Part shown: in pieces, positions 1 through 6,598 of the stretch
How the letters are laid out: every line of letters begins with the position of its first letter
Numbering within the stretch: position 1 is the stretch's first letter
Assembly: GCA_016296165.1 (NCBI GenBank)
Contig: JAEDJV010000083.1
Coordinates: 1 to 10,590, forward strand
DNA: 10,590 nt
Direction of reading: 5' to 3'
From: Oscillospiraceae bacterium
GTDB lineage: Bacteria; Bacillota; Clostridia; Oscillospirales; Ruminococcaceae
Made by a program: the position numbers and the translations under genes
The notes under the pieces: model-generated
What the model was told of the DNA's origin: nothing
Databases searched by the model: none
The model's input: only the letters and a program-made list of their open reading frames with translations

Positions 1-1937
1 AAAGTTACGGTGAATGAGATCATTCCATAGTTGTAGTTTACATTTACGGTGCCGTTGTGAGCTTCGGCTATTGTCCGGGCTATATTTAAACCAAGTCCGT
101 TTCCGCCGGTGCCGCTGTTTCTTGATGAATCAACTCTGTAGAATCTGTCGAACAGTTTTGATATATTTTCTTCAGTAAGTTCTTCACATTTGTTCGATAT
201 GCAGAACTTGATACGGCCCTGGTTGTTTCTGAAAAGGGAAACGGAGATTGTTGTACCGATTATGGAATATTTTATAGCGTTGTCAATGAGGATTGTAAAC
301 AGCTGCTTAATTCTGTCTTCATCTCCGAAAAGTTTAAGGCGAGGGGAGATGTCACATACAAGTTCGCGCTGAGCCTCAAAAGCAAGTGGTTCAAAGACGA
401 GACACAAACCGGATACAGTATTTGAGATGTCAAATTCGGACATTTCCATTTTAATTTCGTTTGAATCTGATTTTGCAATGTAGAGTAGTTCGTTTACGAG
501 TTTCGACATTCTGGATGTTTCCAGTTTGATGTATCTTAACCATCGTTCCTGATTTTGAATATAGTCATTTGGTGTAGACAGTACAACGTCAACGTTTGTG
601 GAGATAACTGTAAGAGGGGTTTTGAGTTCATGCGAAGCGTCTGCGATAAACTGCTTTTGTTTATTCCATGCTAATTCTATAGGTTTTATAGCCCAGTTTG
701 CAAGGAATAGGCTAAGGAAAAATACAATTATCAAACCTGCACAGGCAATAAAAATAAAGCTTACCATAAGTCTCTGCAGTGTTGAGATCTCAATTGAACG
801 GTCAAGCAGAATAAGCGTTTTTCTTCCTGTATCATCGGGCATGCCAAATTTGTAGCGATACGAAACATTTTCAATGATACATTTTCCTGTTTCAGTTTCA
901 TCAGTAATTAATCTGTTTATCGTTTCTTTTACTTTCCGGGCATATTCCTGCTCGTTTTCTATGTTGTCATACTGAAAAAAATACTGATAGGAAACATCAA
1001 GTATTTCACCTTTTTTTCCTATTTCGGCTAATATGTGAGATCTTACAAGATTTCCGCTGTACCTTGTTGTGATAATTGGTTTTTCTTCATGTTTAGGTTT
1101 ATCAGGAATTCTGGTAGAAGGCGGAGTTGACTGTTGAGTAATTATCTCAGATGTTGTTACCGTTTCTGTGGTTTCGGGAGATTCTGCAGTTTCAGGTTCT
1201 GTCTGTGTTTCTTGTGGGGGATCAGTATGTATTTCTTCAGAAGGAACCTCAGCAGGAGTATTTTCTACAGTAATATGTGTTTCTATTGTTGTTATTGTTG
1301 TTTGTTCCGGGGTAACTGTTGTAACTGTTGTAACTGTGGTTTCTTCAGGTGTCTGGGTGGTTATATCAGTTTCCGGAAAAGTTGCTTCACTTTCTGTAAC
1401 GGAAACCGCAGCTGTGGTTTCATGTGGCCTGTCGTCTGGTTTATCACTGTGATCAGGAGTTGGTTTTTGAGGTTCCCACGGGTTTATCCATGGTGGATCC
1501 CACGGGTTTATCCATGGTGGATTCCAAGGGTTTTCCCAGGGATTCTGACCTCCGGGATTCCATTCACCAGGGGCAAACTGCGGGAAATGAAAATATTCCC
1601 TGTCATTGTTTTCTGGCTCGTTGTACACTGTATAAGGAAAATCATGTATCAGTACAATCTGATCCGGATCAGAAAAATCTGCAACAGGTTTTACTGAAAA
1701 TGAATCAGCATTACTGGTCACGAAAAGGTCAGGATCAGGTATATACGGACCTTCATGCATTTTGTCCGCCGGTTTGTGTTTTTCGTGATTTTCAATTAGT
1801 GTGTCCATTATTTCATTTGAGACATGTACTTCTGAGTTTGCCATCAGAATATAAATTGATGAAAGTGTTGCAAGAAGGACAAACGATAGTATGAGCATAT
1901 TAACAAGTACAAATCTCATCTTAAGTTTTTTAATCAT
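1..1937 (-). CDS. Sensor histidine kinase with Trp/Pro-repeat and Thr-rich outer domain (3' end cut by window edge)
   Basis: Membrane sensor kinase that should phosphorylate the response regulator encoded just upstream. The frame is open for 645 codons and runs off the left edge. Residues about 8-32 form TM1; about 33-389 lie outside the membrane; about 390-413 form TM2. There is no HAMP: only about 22 residues separate TM2 from the H-box (ADASHELKTPL, phosphoacceptor His436). The N-box is LIDNAIKYS (Asn553), then LFDRFYRVD, and the ATP-lid G-box GTGGNGLGLNIA starts near 610. The G1 box is degenerate: the usual DxGxG or NTG is SNKCEEL around Asn582. Outside, residues 133-156 are six tandem PWxx units and about 168-268 are rich in Thr, Glu and Pro. 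The membrane-proximal part (about 280-389) resembles the sensor region of clostridial HAMP-less kinases. The ATG at 1937 lies 6 bases after the regulator stop, with a weak AGGAAAG inside the regulator's 3' end, suggesting translational coupling. Only the last few C-terminal residues are likely missing. The ligand is unknown. Confidence 0.93.
   Translation of the reverse strand, partial: MIKKLKMRFVLVNMLILSFVLLATLSSIYILMANSEVHVSNEIMDTLIENHEKHKPADKMHEGPYIPDPDLFVTSNADSFSVKPVADFSDPDQIVLIHDFPYTVYNEPENNDREYFHFPQFAPGEWNPGGQNPWENPWNPPWINPWDPPWINPWEPQKPTPDHSDKPDDRPHETTAAVSVTESEATFPETDITTQTPEETTVTTVTTVTPEQTTITTIETHITVENTPAEVPSEEIHTDPPQETQTEPETAESPETTETVTTSEIITQQSTPPSTRIPDKPKHEEKPIITTRYSGNLVRSHILAEIGKKGEILDVSYQYFFQYDNIENEQEYARKVKETINRLITDETETGKCIIENVSYRYKFGMPDDTGRKTLILLDRSIEISTLQRLMVSFIFIACAGLIIVFFLSLFLANWAIKPIELAWNKQKQFIADASHELKTPLTVISTNVDVVLSTPNDYIQNQERWLRYIKLETSRMSKLVNELLYIAKSDSNEIKMEMSEFDISNTVSGLCLVFEPLAFEAQRELVCDISPRLKLFGDEDRIKQLFTILIDNAIKYSIIGTTISVSLFRNNQGRIKFCISNKCEELTEENISKLFDRFYRVDSSRNSGTGGNGLGLNIARTIAEAHNGTVNVNYNYGMISFTVT
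1312..1338 (-). repeat. 9-bp tandem repeat (three copies) in Thr-rich linker
   Basis: On the plus strand GTAACTGTT occurs at 1312-1320 and 1321-1329, followed by GTAACTGTG at 1330-1338. On the coding strand this gives repeated Val-Thr-Thr-type triplets within the Thr-rich outer segment of the kinase. It is an in-frame microrepeat that could expand or contract by slippage. Confidence 0.85.
1475..1522 (-). repeat. Two exact 24-bp tandem repeats coding for PW-rich octapeptides
   Basis: The 24-base unit at 1475-1498 is repeated exactly at 1499-1522, and a diverged further copy follows to about 1545. On the coding strand each unit encodes the octapeptide pattern PWINPWxP of the kinase outer domain. 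Because the unit is a multiple of three, gain or loss of a copy would change the protein by eight residues without breaking the frame. Confidence 0.9.
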
Positions 1938-1943
1938 TATACA

Positions 1944-2624
1944 TCAACACTTTCCTGAACTCAGACAGTATCCGACGCCTCTTATTGTTTTTATTGTAAC
2001 TTCAGAATTAAGGTGCATAAGTTTTTTGCGTAGAAATGAGATATAAACTTCCACGTTATTATATTCGGCATCCGAATCGTAACCCCATATCTTCTCAATA
2101 AGCTGTTCCTTACTTATTACAGCAGAACCGCTGCGGAAGAAGAGTTCCATTATGCAGAATTCCTTAAGACCCAGTTTGAGAGAATTGCCATTACATGACA
2201 GCTCGTATGTTGAAAGGTTAAGAGTAATATCACTAAAATAAAGATTGTTTTCACATACTGCATTTGAGCTTCTTCTTCCGAGTGAACGTATTCTTGCGAG
2301 CAGTTCATCCGTATTAAAAGGCTTTGTCATATAGTCATCCGCACCGATATCAAGACCGGTAACTTTGTCTGCTATTTCATCCCTTGCTGTAAGCATAAGT
2401 ACAGGTGTGGCAATTTTGTTTATACGCAGCGTACGGAGTACATCAAAACCATTCATTTTCGGGAGCATGATATCAAGGATGATGAGATCATAGATACCAC
2501 TCATTGCACAGTCAAGACCGGAAACACCATCGTGGCAGGCGTCAGTAAGGTATTTGTTTTTTTGTAAAATATTCTGTAAAGCATCGGCGAGGGCTACTTC
2601 ATCTTCGATAATAAGTATTCTCAT
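1944..2624 (-). CDS. OmpR/PhoB-family response regulator
   Basis: DNA-binding partner of the downstream histidine kinase, 226 residues, a normal length for the family. The receiver domain spans about 1-118: acidic pocket E7/D8, phosphoacceptor D51 in LIILDIMLPKMNG, T79 in LMLTARDE, K101 in YMTKPF. A winged-helix effector domain fills the rest, with the conserved ending TIRGVGY. The frame is open further upstream to an ATG at 2657, but 2624 is the better start: it begins with the family-typical MRILIIEDE and has AGGAG nine bases upstream, whereas 2657 falls at the predicted transcription start. The kinase gene begins six bases after this stop, so the two form an operon. The role as a regulator is secure from motifs; its targets cannot be read from the sequence, although it may control its own promoter (see the site at 2678-2715). 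Confidence 0.96.
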   Translation of the reverse strand: MRILIIEDEVALADALQNILQKNKYLTDACHDGVSGLDCAMSGIYDLIILDIMLPKMNGFDVLRTLRINKIATPVLMLTARDEIADKVTGLDIGADDYMTKPFNTDELLARIRSLGRRSSNAVCENNLYFSDITLNLSTYELSCNGNSLKLGLKEFCIMELFFRSGSAVISKEQLIEKIWGYDSDAEYNNVEVYISFLRKKLMHLNSEVTIKTIRGVGYCLSSGKC

Positions 2625-2633
2625 CAGAAAAAT

Positions 2634-2638
2634 CTCCT
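2634..2638 (-). promoter_or_regulatory. Ribosome binding site deciding the regulator start
   Basis: AGGAG on the minus strand, within AAAGGAGAT, lies nine bases before the ATG at 2624. No comparable site precedes the in-frame ATG at 2657. Confidence 0.8.
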
Positions 2639-2663
2639 TTGGAAAGTTAATTTTCATAAATAA

Positions 2664-2692
2664 ATTTTAACATAGTACTGTGAATTGGTCAA
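2664..2692 (-). promoter_or_regulatory. Sigma-A promoter of the two-component operon
   Basis: Minus strand: -35 TTGACC (2687-2692), 17-base spacer, -10 TAAAAT (2664-2669), five of six matches to consensus in each box. The expected transcription start is near 2657, leaving a leader of about 33 bases before the regulator ATG. It sits in the short gap after the protease-dockerin gene, so the pair need not depend on transcription from upstream. Confidence 0.7.
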
Positions 2693-2715
2693 CAAAGTTC
2701 ACAGAAAAATCACAG
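2678..2715 (-). promoter_or_regulatory. Candidate operator: three CTGTGA half-sites around the -35 box
   Basis: On the minus strand CTGTGA occurs twice in the same orientation (2710-2715 and 2699-2704), an 11-base period, ending six bases before the -35. A third copy lies in opposite orientation at 2678-2683, giving a perfect 7-base inverted repeat (2678-2684 with 2698-2704) that spans the -35. Direct repeats of about one helical turn upstream of the -35 are typical of OmpR/PhoB-family sites. That the adjacent regulator binds here is an inference. The outermost copy overlaps the TGA stop of the protease-dockerin gene. Confidence 0.45.
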
Positions 2716-5442
2716 AATTGAACGGCATAGCCTAAGGTAGTCAATGATATTTACAGTTCCGTCTCCATTGCAGTCGGCAGCACGTTTCTGCTGAGCATCA
2801 GTTTTGAGGTCGCTTAGCATAAATCTTTTGAGAATAACAATATCATTCAGAGTGATTTTTTCATCATCATTCATATCACCGGGGATATATTCATTTTTAA
2901 GAGTTGTTACCAGCTGACAAGTGTATGTGCTGCTTGCTTTTTCAGGAGTTGATCTGAAACGTACTGCAACTATATATGTTGTGTCGCTTTTAAGTCCTGT
3001 GAATACGGGGTTATCCTGCCAGCTGAATGATTGGTAGAATTCACCTCTTATGCCGTATTCCAGTCCGTCACCGGCTCTCAGGGAAACTGAACTGTCAGTA
3101 TAATTTAAAACCTGTATTGCTTTTCTCGAAATTACTTCAGCCTTCGGGACGATAACAAGGCATTTTTCTGATGCAAATGCTTCATCTGTTGCATTGTAGA
3201 AAAATAACAGAGTATCACCTCCGGTAATTGATGAAGCGTACATTTTTTCAAACCAGATAATGCCGTTTGAATCGCTTAGATTTCTGGCGGATGAAGCAGT
3301 ATAGTAATAGTTGTTGCTGTATCTTTTTCTCAGAAACGAGATATTACTGTCGAAGGTACCTGTAAGCCTGCCATTAAGCAGATCTGCTTCAGTTTCCGGA
3401 GCAGCAGGACGTTCAGGGATATGAACAGTTATTTTTTCACCTTTGCTGTCGGTAAGTGTAATATCAGTTCCGATAAATTCCGTTATTACATCATAGCATT
3501 TTATCTCTCTTCCGTCTTCAGAAACACCCTGATAAACCGAATCATCAAAGATAATGCATTCCTTTTCGTAATTAAAAGTACATATTTCATTTTCCCCCGG
3601 AATATCAACTGTAAATTCTTTTACATACGAACAAAATGCGTCGACACTGCTTCTGTACTGGATATACAGGGAGTATGTTTTTCCGGGAATAAGATTTTCT
3701 ATAGTAACAGTATCATTCTTAAAATTAGTTGTCAGCGGAATATAAGTGGAATACTGGTTTGAAGCTGAGTTTTTAATTTCCATCTTATATACAGCACCTT
3801 TTGACACTGCATTTTCTATTGTTACTGAAACAGAATTTTCATCATCCAGCGTTATTTTTACATCATCATCTTTTACGTTTCTTCTTTCGGGTATGGATAT
3901 ATGAAAAATATTGCTTTGAGGAGCTGTGTCAGAGGCTGCAGTCTGAAAATAAAGGTCTTTATCATAATCCGGATAGATTTTAAAATAATTTTCTGACAGT
4001 ACAGTGGTCATTCTTTCGTTAATACTATGGGGATCTGACATATCAGGTGAGAAACTGAAATACATATCTCCGGAAACATTAAAAATCTGGCTTAGTGATT
4101 CTGCACCGTATTGTATGGATAAACGCTCCAGCAGTGCGTTAAGATCAGGCCGGCCTGCAACATTGAGAGAATATGTATTACCTTCATGTACTACAGTAAG
4201 GGTTTCTCCAAGATAACCGGAAACAGAATCGCCGTTTCTGAAAGAATGTCCGTCTCCGGCAGTTACAGACGCATATTCTTCATCAAATAATATTGTTTCA
4301 CTATGATAGTCAACACAAGCATATGATTTGAAAATATTCAGTTCATATTCTGTGCTTTTTTTGCCTTCTTCAGAGCAGACTATTCTGAAAATATTGTCTC
4401 CCGGTTTAAGTTCTGTTTTTTCAGTACTGTGGCCGGAAACTATTTCCATGCTGTTTATTGATATTTTCCCTGTACTGACCGGAGAAATACAAGCGTAATC
4501 TTTAGTGTCAGTTACATACGCCTTCAGTTTATTAACTGATTGTCCGTCACTGAAAACAGTAACAGGAGAATTGTTTACAGTAAGGGAAGTAAGAACCGAT
4601 GAATCCTGCTTATAACATACGGAAACAGGTTCTGATGATACAGAATCGCTAAATAAAGCGGCAGTTATTACAGTATCCTTTTCAATTTTTACAGGACTGC
4701 TGTAGACCGGACTGTCTTTGTCAGGAATACTTCCGTCAGTTGTATATCTGATGATTCCGTCAGAATATGTGCTTAGTTTTACTTCAGTACCAAGTTTAAC
4801 ATTTTCATTCGGCGGATCAAAAAAAACTGTATCCGGCTTGCTGCTGAAAGCTTTCAGACATACGTTTCCTATGTAGTATTTGATATTTGTGTTAGGAAAC
4901 AGGATGTTTTCGTATGCATTTTCTATAACCATTCCCTTTGTGTCAGTCCACTTTGTTCCGTTGTAACTGATAAAGCTTTCACCGGCTGATGTGCATTGTT
5001 CAATTTTGCTTTTTGATATATCACTTACATTTGACGGAAATCTGTTTTCACACAGTATTACAGAAGCTTCAGCAGGAATAGGGCAAAAGTATTCAGGATT
5101 TGTGAGCCTTGCGACAACTGCAAATTTTTCACCTTTTCTTACAGGTACTGCTTCGTCAAGTTCTATTGTATGATATCCGGCATATCTTTCAGAGCCGTAT
5201 GTCGTTGTACTTTTTACTCCCGAAACCGGATTGTCCTCGTCTTTTAGTTGTGTATAAACTGAAATTTCATATTCAGCGTTATTGTCAGTTGTGTAAAGTC
5301 CTGCCGCAGTAATTAATTCATCGTCCTCTGCTGTAAAAATATTTGCCATGTAACCGGAAAAACGGTCAGAACTGTCAGCTGATATTGCTGCTGAATACAT
5401 CAGGGTATCATGTTGATAATTTCTCTGATAACGGTTTTTCAT
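2710..5442 (-). CDS. C-terminal lectin-like / beta-sandwich / FN3-like / dockerin part of the interrupted protease
   Basis: This stretch is open for 910 codons from an ATG at 5442, in the same frame as the protease. It is better seen as the distal half of one gene than as its own gene: the frame is already open and family-like from the codon after TAG, no signal peptide follows the ATG, and the bases before it (GCTGAA) are a poor ribosome binding site. The start resembles the lectin-like domain found after C1 domains (YMANIFTAEDDE, AGLYTTD, YAGYHTIELD). The end is a type I dockerin with two calcium loops, DMNDDEKITLND and DCNGDGTVNIID, each with D/N at positions 1, 3, 5 and 12 and followed by a helix. 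Dockerins bind cohesins on scaffoldins. Without export and linkage to the protease this part would have no clear job. Confidence 0.75.
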   Translation of the reverse strand: MKNRYQRNYQHDTLMYSAAISADSSDRFSGYMANIFTAEDDELITAAGLYTTDNNAEYEISVYTQLKDEDNPVSGVKSTTTYGSERYAGYHTIELDEAVPVRKGEKFAVVARLTNPEYFCPIPAEASVILCENRFPSNVSDISKSKIEQCTSAGESFISYNGTKWTDTKGMVIENAYENILFPNTNIKYYIGNVCLKAFSSKPDTVFFDPPNENVKLGTEVKLSTYSDGIIRYTTDGSIPDKDSPVYSSPVKIEKDTVITAALFSDSVSSEPVSVCYKQDSSVLTSLTVNNSPVTVFSDGQSVNKLKAYVTDTKDYACISPVSTGKISINSMEIVSGHSTEKTELKPGDNIFRIVCSEEGKKSTEYELNIFKSYACVDYHSETILFDEEYASVTAGDGHSFRNGDSVSGYLGETLTVVHEGNTYSLNVAGRPDLNALLERLSIQYGAESLSQIFNVSGDMYFSFSPDMSDPHSINERMTTVLSENYFKIYPDYDKDLYFQTAASDTAPQSNIFHISIPERRNVKDDDVKITLDDENSVSVTIENAVSKGAVYKMEIKNSASNQYSTYIPLTTNFKNDTVTIENLIPGKTYSLYIQYRSSVDAFCSYVKEFTVDIPGENEICTFNYEKECIIFDDSVYQGVSEDGREIKCYDVITEFIGTDITLTDSKGEKITVHIPERPAAPETEADLLNGRLTGTFDSNISFLRKRYSNNYYYTASSARNLSDSNGIIWFEKMYASSITGGDTLLFFYNATDEAFASEKCLVIVPKAEVISRKAIQVLNYTDSSVSLRAGDGLEYGIRGEFYQSFSWQDNPVFTGLKSDTTYIVAVRFRSTPEKASSTYTCQLVTTLKNEYIPGDMNDDEKITLNDIVILKRFMLSDLKTDAQQKRAADCNGDGTVNIIDYLRLCRSIL

Positions 5443-5514
5443 TTCAGCTTTTATGCAGCAGGCGTCAGATAATGAACAGTCATAATATGAAATCCAGAAA
5501 TATCCGTTATCTCC

Positions 5515-6330
5515 CTAGCTATTTCCCCAGCTGTTTTTAACAAGCCATGCTCCGTCTCCGGGAGGAGTTACAAGGAAGTTTTCCCGGCTGAAACTGTCAT
5601 CCCATCCCACGAGAGTAACAGCATGATTGGTCATTCCCTTAGAGCTGTCATAGAGAGCAAATGTTTTCTCATTATAGTTGTTTTCGTAACGAATATTGAC
5701 AGAAACAGCATTTCCTTCACAGATCATATTTTTAATCTCCGTATCAGAAAAACTCAGCTGTTCATTCGGATATATTTTGGCAAGTGAATACTGATTGAGC
5801 GCATATATGTCGCTTACAAAATAATCATTTCTGTTTTTTAGACTGTGATCGATCTCGTCTCCGGCAGTTGTGTACGGAAGAACCTCTTCGTTTACCGGTC
5901 CGGTCCACCTTGCAAAAGATGAAGCTGCAAATGCTATATGTCCCCCGGAAACAAGATCACTGCTGCCTCCTGGTCTGTCAGGTGTTTCATCTCCAAAAAA
6001 ACTGAAATAGGAAAGATGTAGTTCCGAGAGGTCGACTGACGGAAAATCTTTAATCAGAGATGATTCCAAAACAGCTGATGAAGAAAAAGCCCAGCATGTT
6101 CCATATGGTCTCTGATTTTTCACAGAGGATACAAGCCCCTTTTCACGAAGATCAAATTTTTCAGGAAGATTTATTTCTGATTCATCAAATGCCGGGGACA
6201 CAGTCCTCTGAAAGCATGATGCGGAAAATTTTTCATTCTCGGTCTTTTCTGCTTCAACCGTTGAAACAGACTGCCGGAAAGTCAGTAAAACAACAGCAGA
6301 AAGAACTGCTGCAAATATTCTGTATCGCAT
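5515..6330 (-). CDS. Papain-family (C1) cysteine protease, N-terminal part ending at the amber codon
   Basis: If TAG is read as stop, a secreted 271-residue product results. The start is the ATG at 6330: GAGAGGG lies eight bases upstream and the protein opens with a signal peptide (MRYR, hydrophobic 5-18, cleavage probably near A27). An open frame back to 6555 encodes only low-complexity hydrophobic residues and is upstream of the promoter, so it is not used. The catalytic set is visible: oxyanion Gln73 and Cys79 in VKNQRPYGTCWAFSS, His236 in NHAVTLVGWDD, Asn266 in LVKNSWG. The chain stops five residues after Asn266, losing the last strands of the papain fold (WGDNGYFWISYYD), so it is probably unstable or inactive. 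It is the first gene of a minus-strand unit and is divergent from pgk. Confidence 0.85.
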   Translation of the reverse strand: MRYRIFAAVLSAVVLLTFRQSVSTVEAEKTENEKFSASCFQRTVSPAFDESEINLPEKFDLREKGLVSSVKNQRPYGTCWAFSSSAVLESSLIKDFPSVDLSELHLSYFSFFGDETPDRPGGSSDLVSGGHIAFAASSFARWTGPVNEEVLPYTTAGDEIDHSLKNRNDYFVSDIYALNQYSLAKIYPNEQLSFSDTEIKNMICEGNAVSVNIRYENNYNEKTFALYDSSKGMTNHAVTLVGWDDSFSRENFLVTPPGDGAWLVKNSWGNS

Positions 6331-6373
6331 ATTTTTTTCCCTCTCATAATTCAAATATAAGGTATATAAGAAA

Positions 6374-6402
6374 ATTCTAACATGAAAACGAAATAAATAC
6401 AA
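6374..6402 (-). promoter_or_regulatory. Candidate promoter of the protease-dockerin gene
   Basis: Minus strand: TTGTAT (6397-6402), 17-base spacer, TAGAAT (6374-6379). The -10 is good and the -35 weak. Transcription would start near 6367, about 37 bases before the ATG at 6330. The region is very AT-rich, so chance matches are likely. Confidence 0.4.
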
Positions 6403-6497
6403 CAGGAAATATGAATATGTATATTTTTCATAAATATGAAATAATATTATGCACAGTATTTTTACTCCTGAAAAAATAAAAAAAATTGAAATAATAC

Positions 6498-6526
6498 TTG
6501 TCAAACAGAGCAAAATATTATAAAAT
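6498..6526 (+). promoter_or_regulatory. Sigma-A promoter of pgk
   Basis: TTGTCA (6498-6503), 17-base spacer, TAAAAT (6521-6526), five of six matches in each box. The start would be near 6533, giving a leader of about 66 bases. AAGGAAG (6585-6591) lies seven bases before the pgk ATG. Confidence 0.65.
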
Positions 6527-6532
6527 AGAAAT

Positions 6533-6559
6533 ATGGGTTGTAAAATCAAAGGCAACCAT
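6533..6559 (+). other. Small stem-loop at the predicted 5' end of the pgk transcript
   Basis: ATGGGTTG (6533-6540) can pair with CAACCAT (6553-6559), seven base pairs with one bulged G and a 12-base loop. It begins where transcription is predicted to start. A 5'-terminal stem can stabilise an abundant mRNA, but this role is inferred and the stem is short. Confidence 0.35.
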
Positions 6560-6598
6560 CATTATAATTAAAAGTTATTATTGAAAGGAAGTTAAATA

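Larger units (their letters stand above)
2710..6330 (-). pseudogene. Secreted C1 cysteine protease with C-terminal dockerin, interrupted by an in-frame TAG
   Basis: One reading frame of 1206 codons before the TGA, broken only by TAG at codon 272 (5515-5517). Order if read through: signal peptide (1-27), short propeptide, papain-family domain (about 55-295), lectin-like domain that follows C1 domains in Firmicutes (about 300-490), chitobiase/hexosaminidase-C-like module around TTDGSIPDKDSP (about 512-575), cadherin-like beta-sandwich (about 575-665), two diverged copies of a module plus FN3-like domain (about 670-905 and 915-1136), and a type I dockerin (about 1151-1206). The family expects NSWGxSWGDxGYFWISYYD; here the second Trp codon TGG is TAG, a single transition, and the frame continues GDNGYFWISYYD. 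A recent nonsense mutation is the likeliest reading; a sequence error or readthrough remains possible. The intact gene would encode an enzyme docked on the cellulosome or another cohesin scaffold. Confidence 0.85.

Noticed and set aside
1134..1697. A plus-strand open frame rich in Cys, Phe and Arg-Val-Tyr-Pro-Trp-Trp repeats, looking like a novel Cys-rich repeat protein.
   Set aside because: It is the antisense of the kinase Thr-rich and PWxx segment: ACA/ACC Thr codons read backwards give TGT/GGT. It has no ribosome binding site, while the minus strand is open throughout with clear kinase motifs.
2678..2704. CTGTGAA/TTCACAG inverted repeat as a terminator of the protease gene.
   Set aside because: A 7-bp stem with a 13-base loop and no T-run; its position across the -35 box fits an operator better.
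2710..5442. An independent secreted dockerin gene starting at 5442.
   Set aside because: The frame is family-like before the ATG (GDNGYFWISYYD after the TAG), there is no signal peptide and no usable ribosome binding site, so it is the distal half of the interrupted gene.
5515..5517. TAG read as pyrrolysine.
   Set aside because: The position is a structural Trp of papain-type proteases, not a methylamine-methyltransferase active site, and no pyl genes are visible here.
6331..6555. An N-terminal extension of the protease starting at 6555 with several hydrophobic segments.
   Set aside because: It is low-complexity AT-rich intergenic sequence, has no good ribosome binding site, and the ATG at 6330 has GAGAGGG followed by a proper signal peptide.
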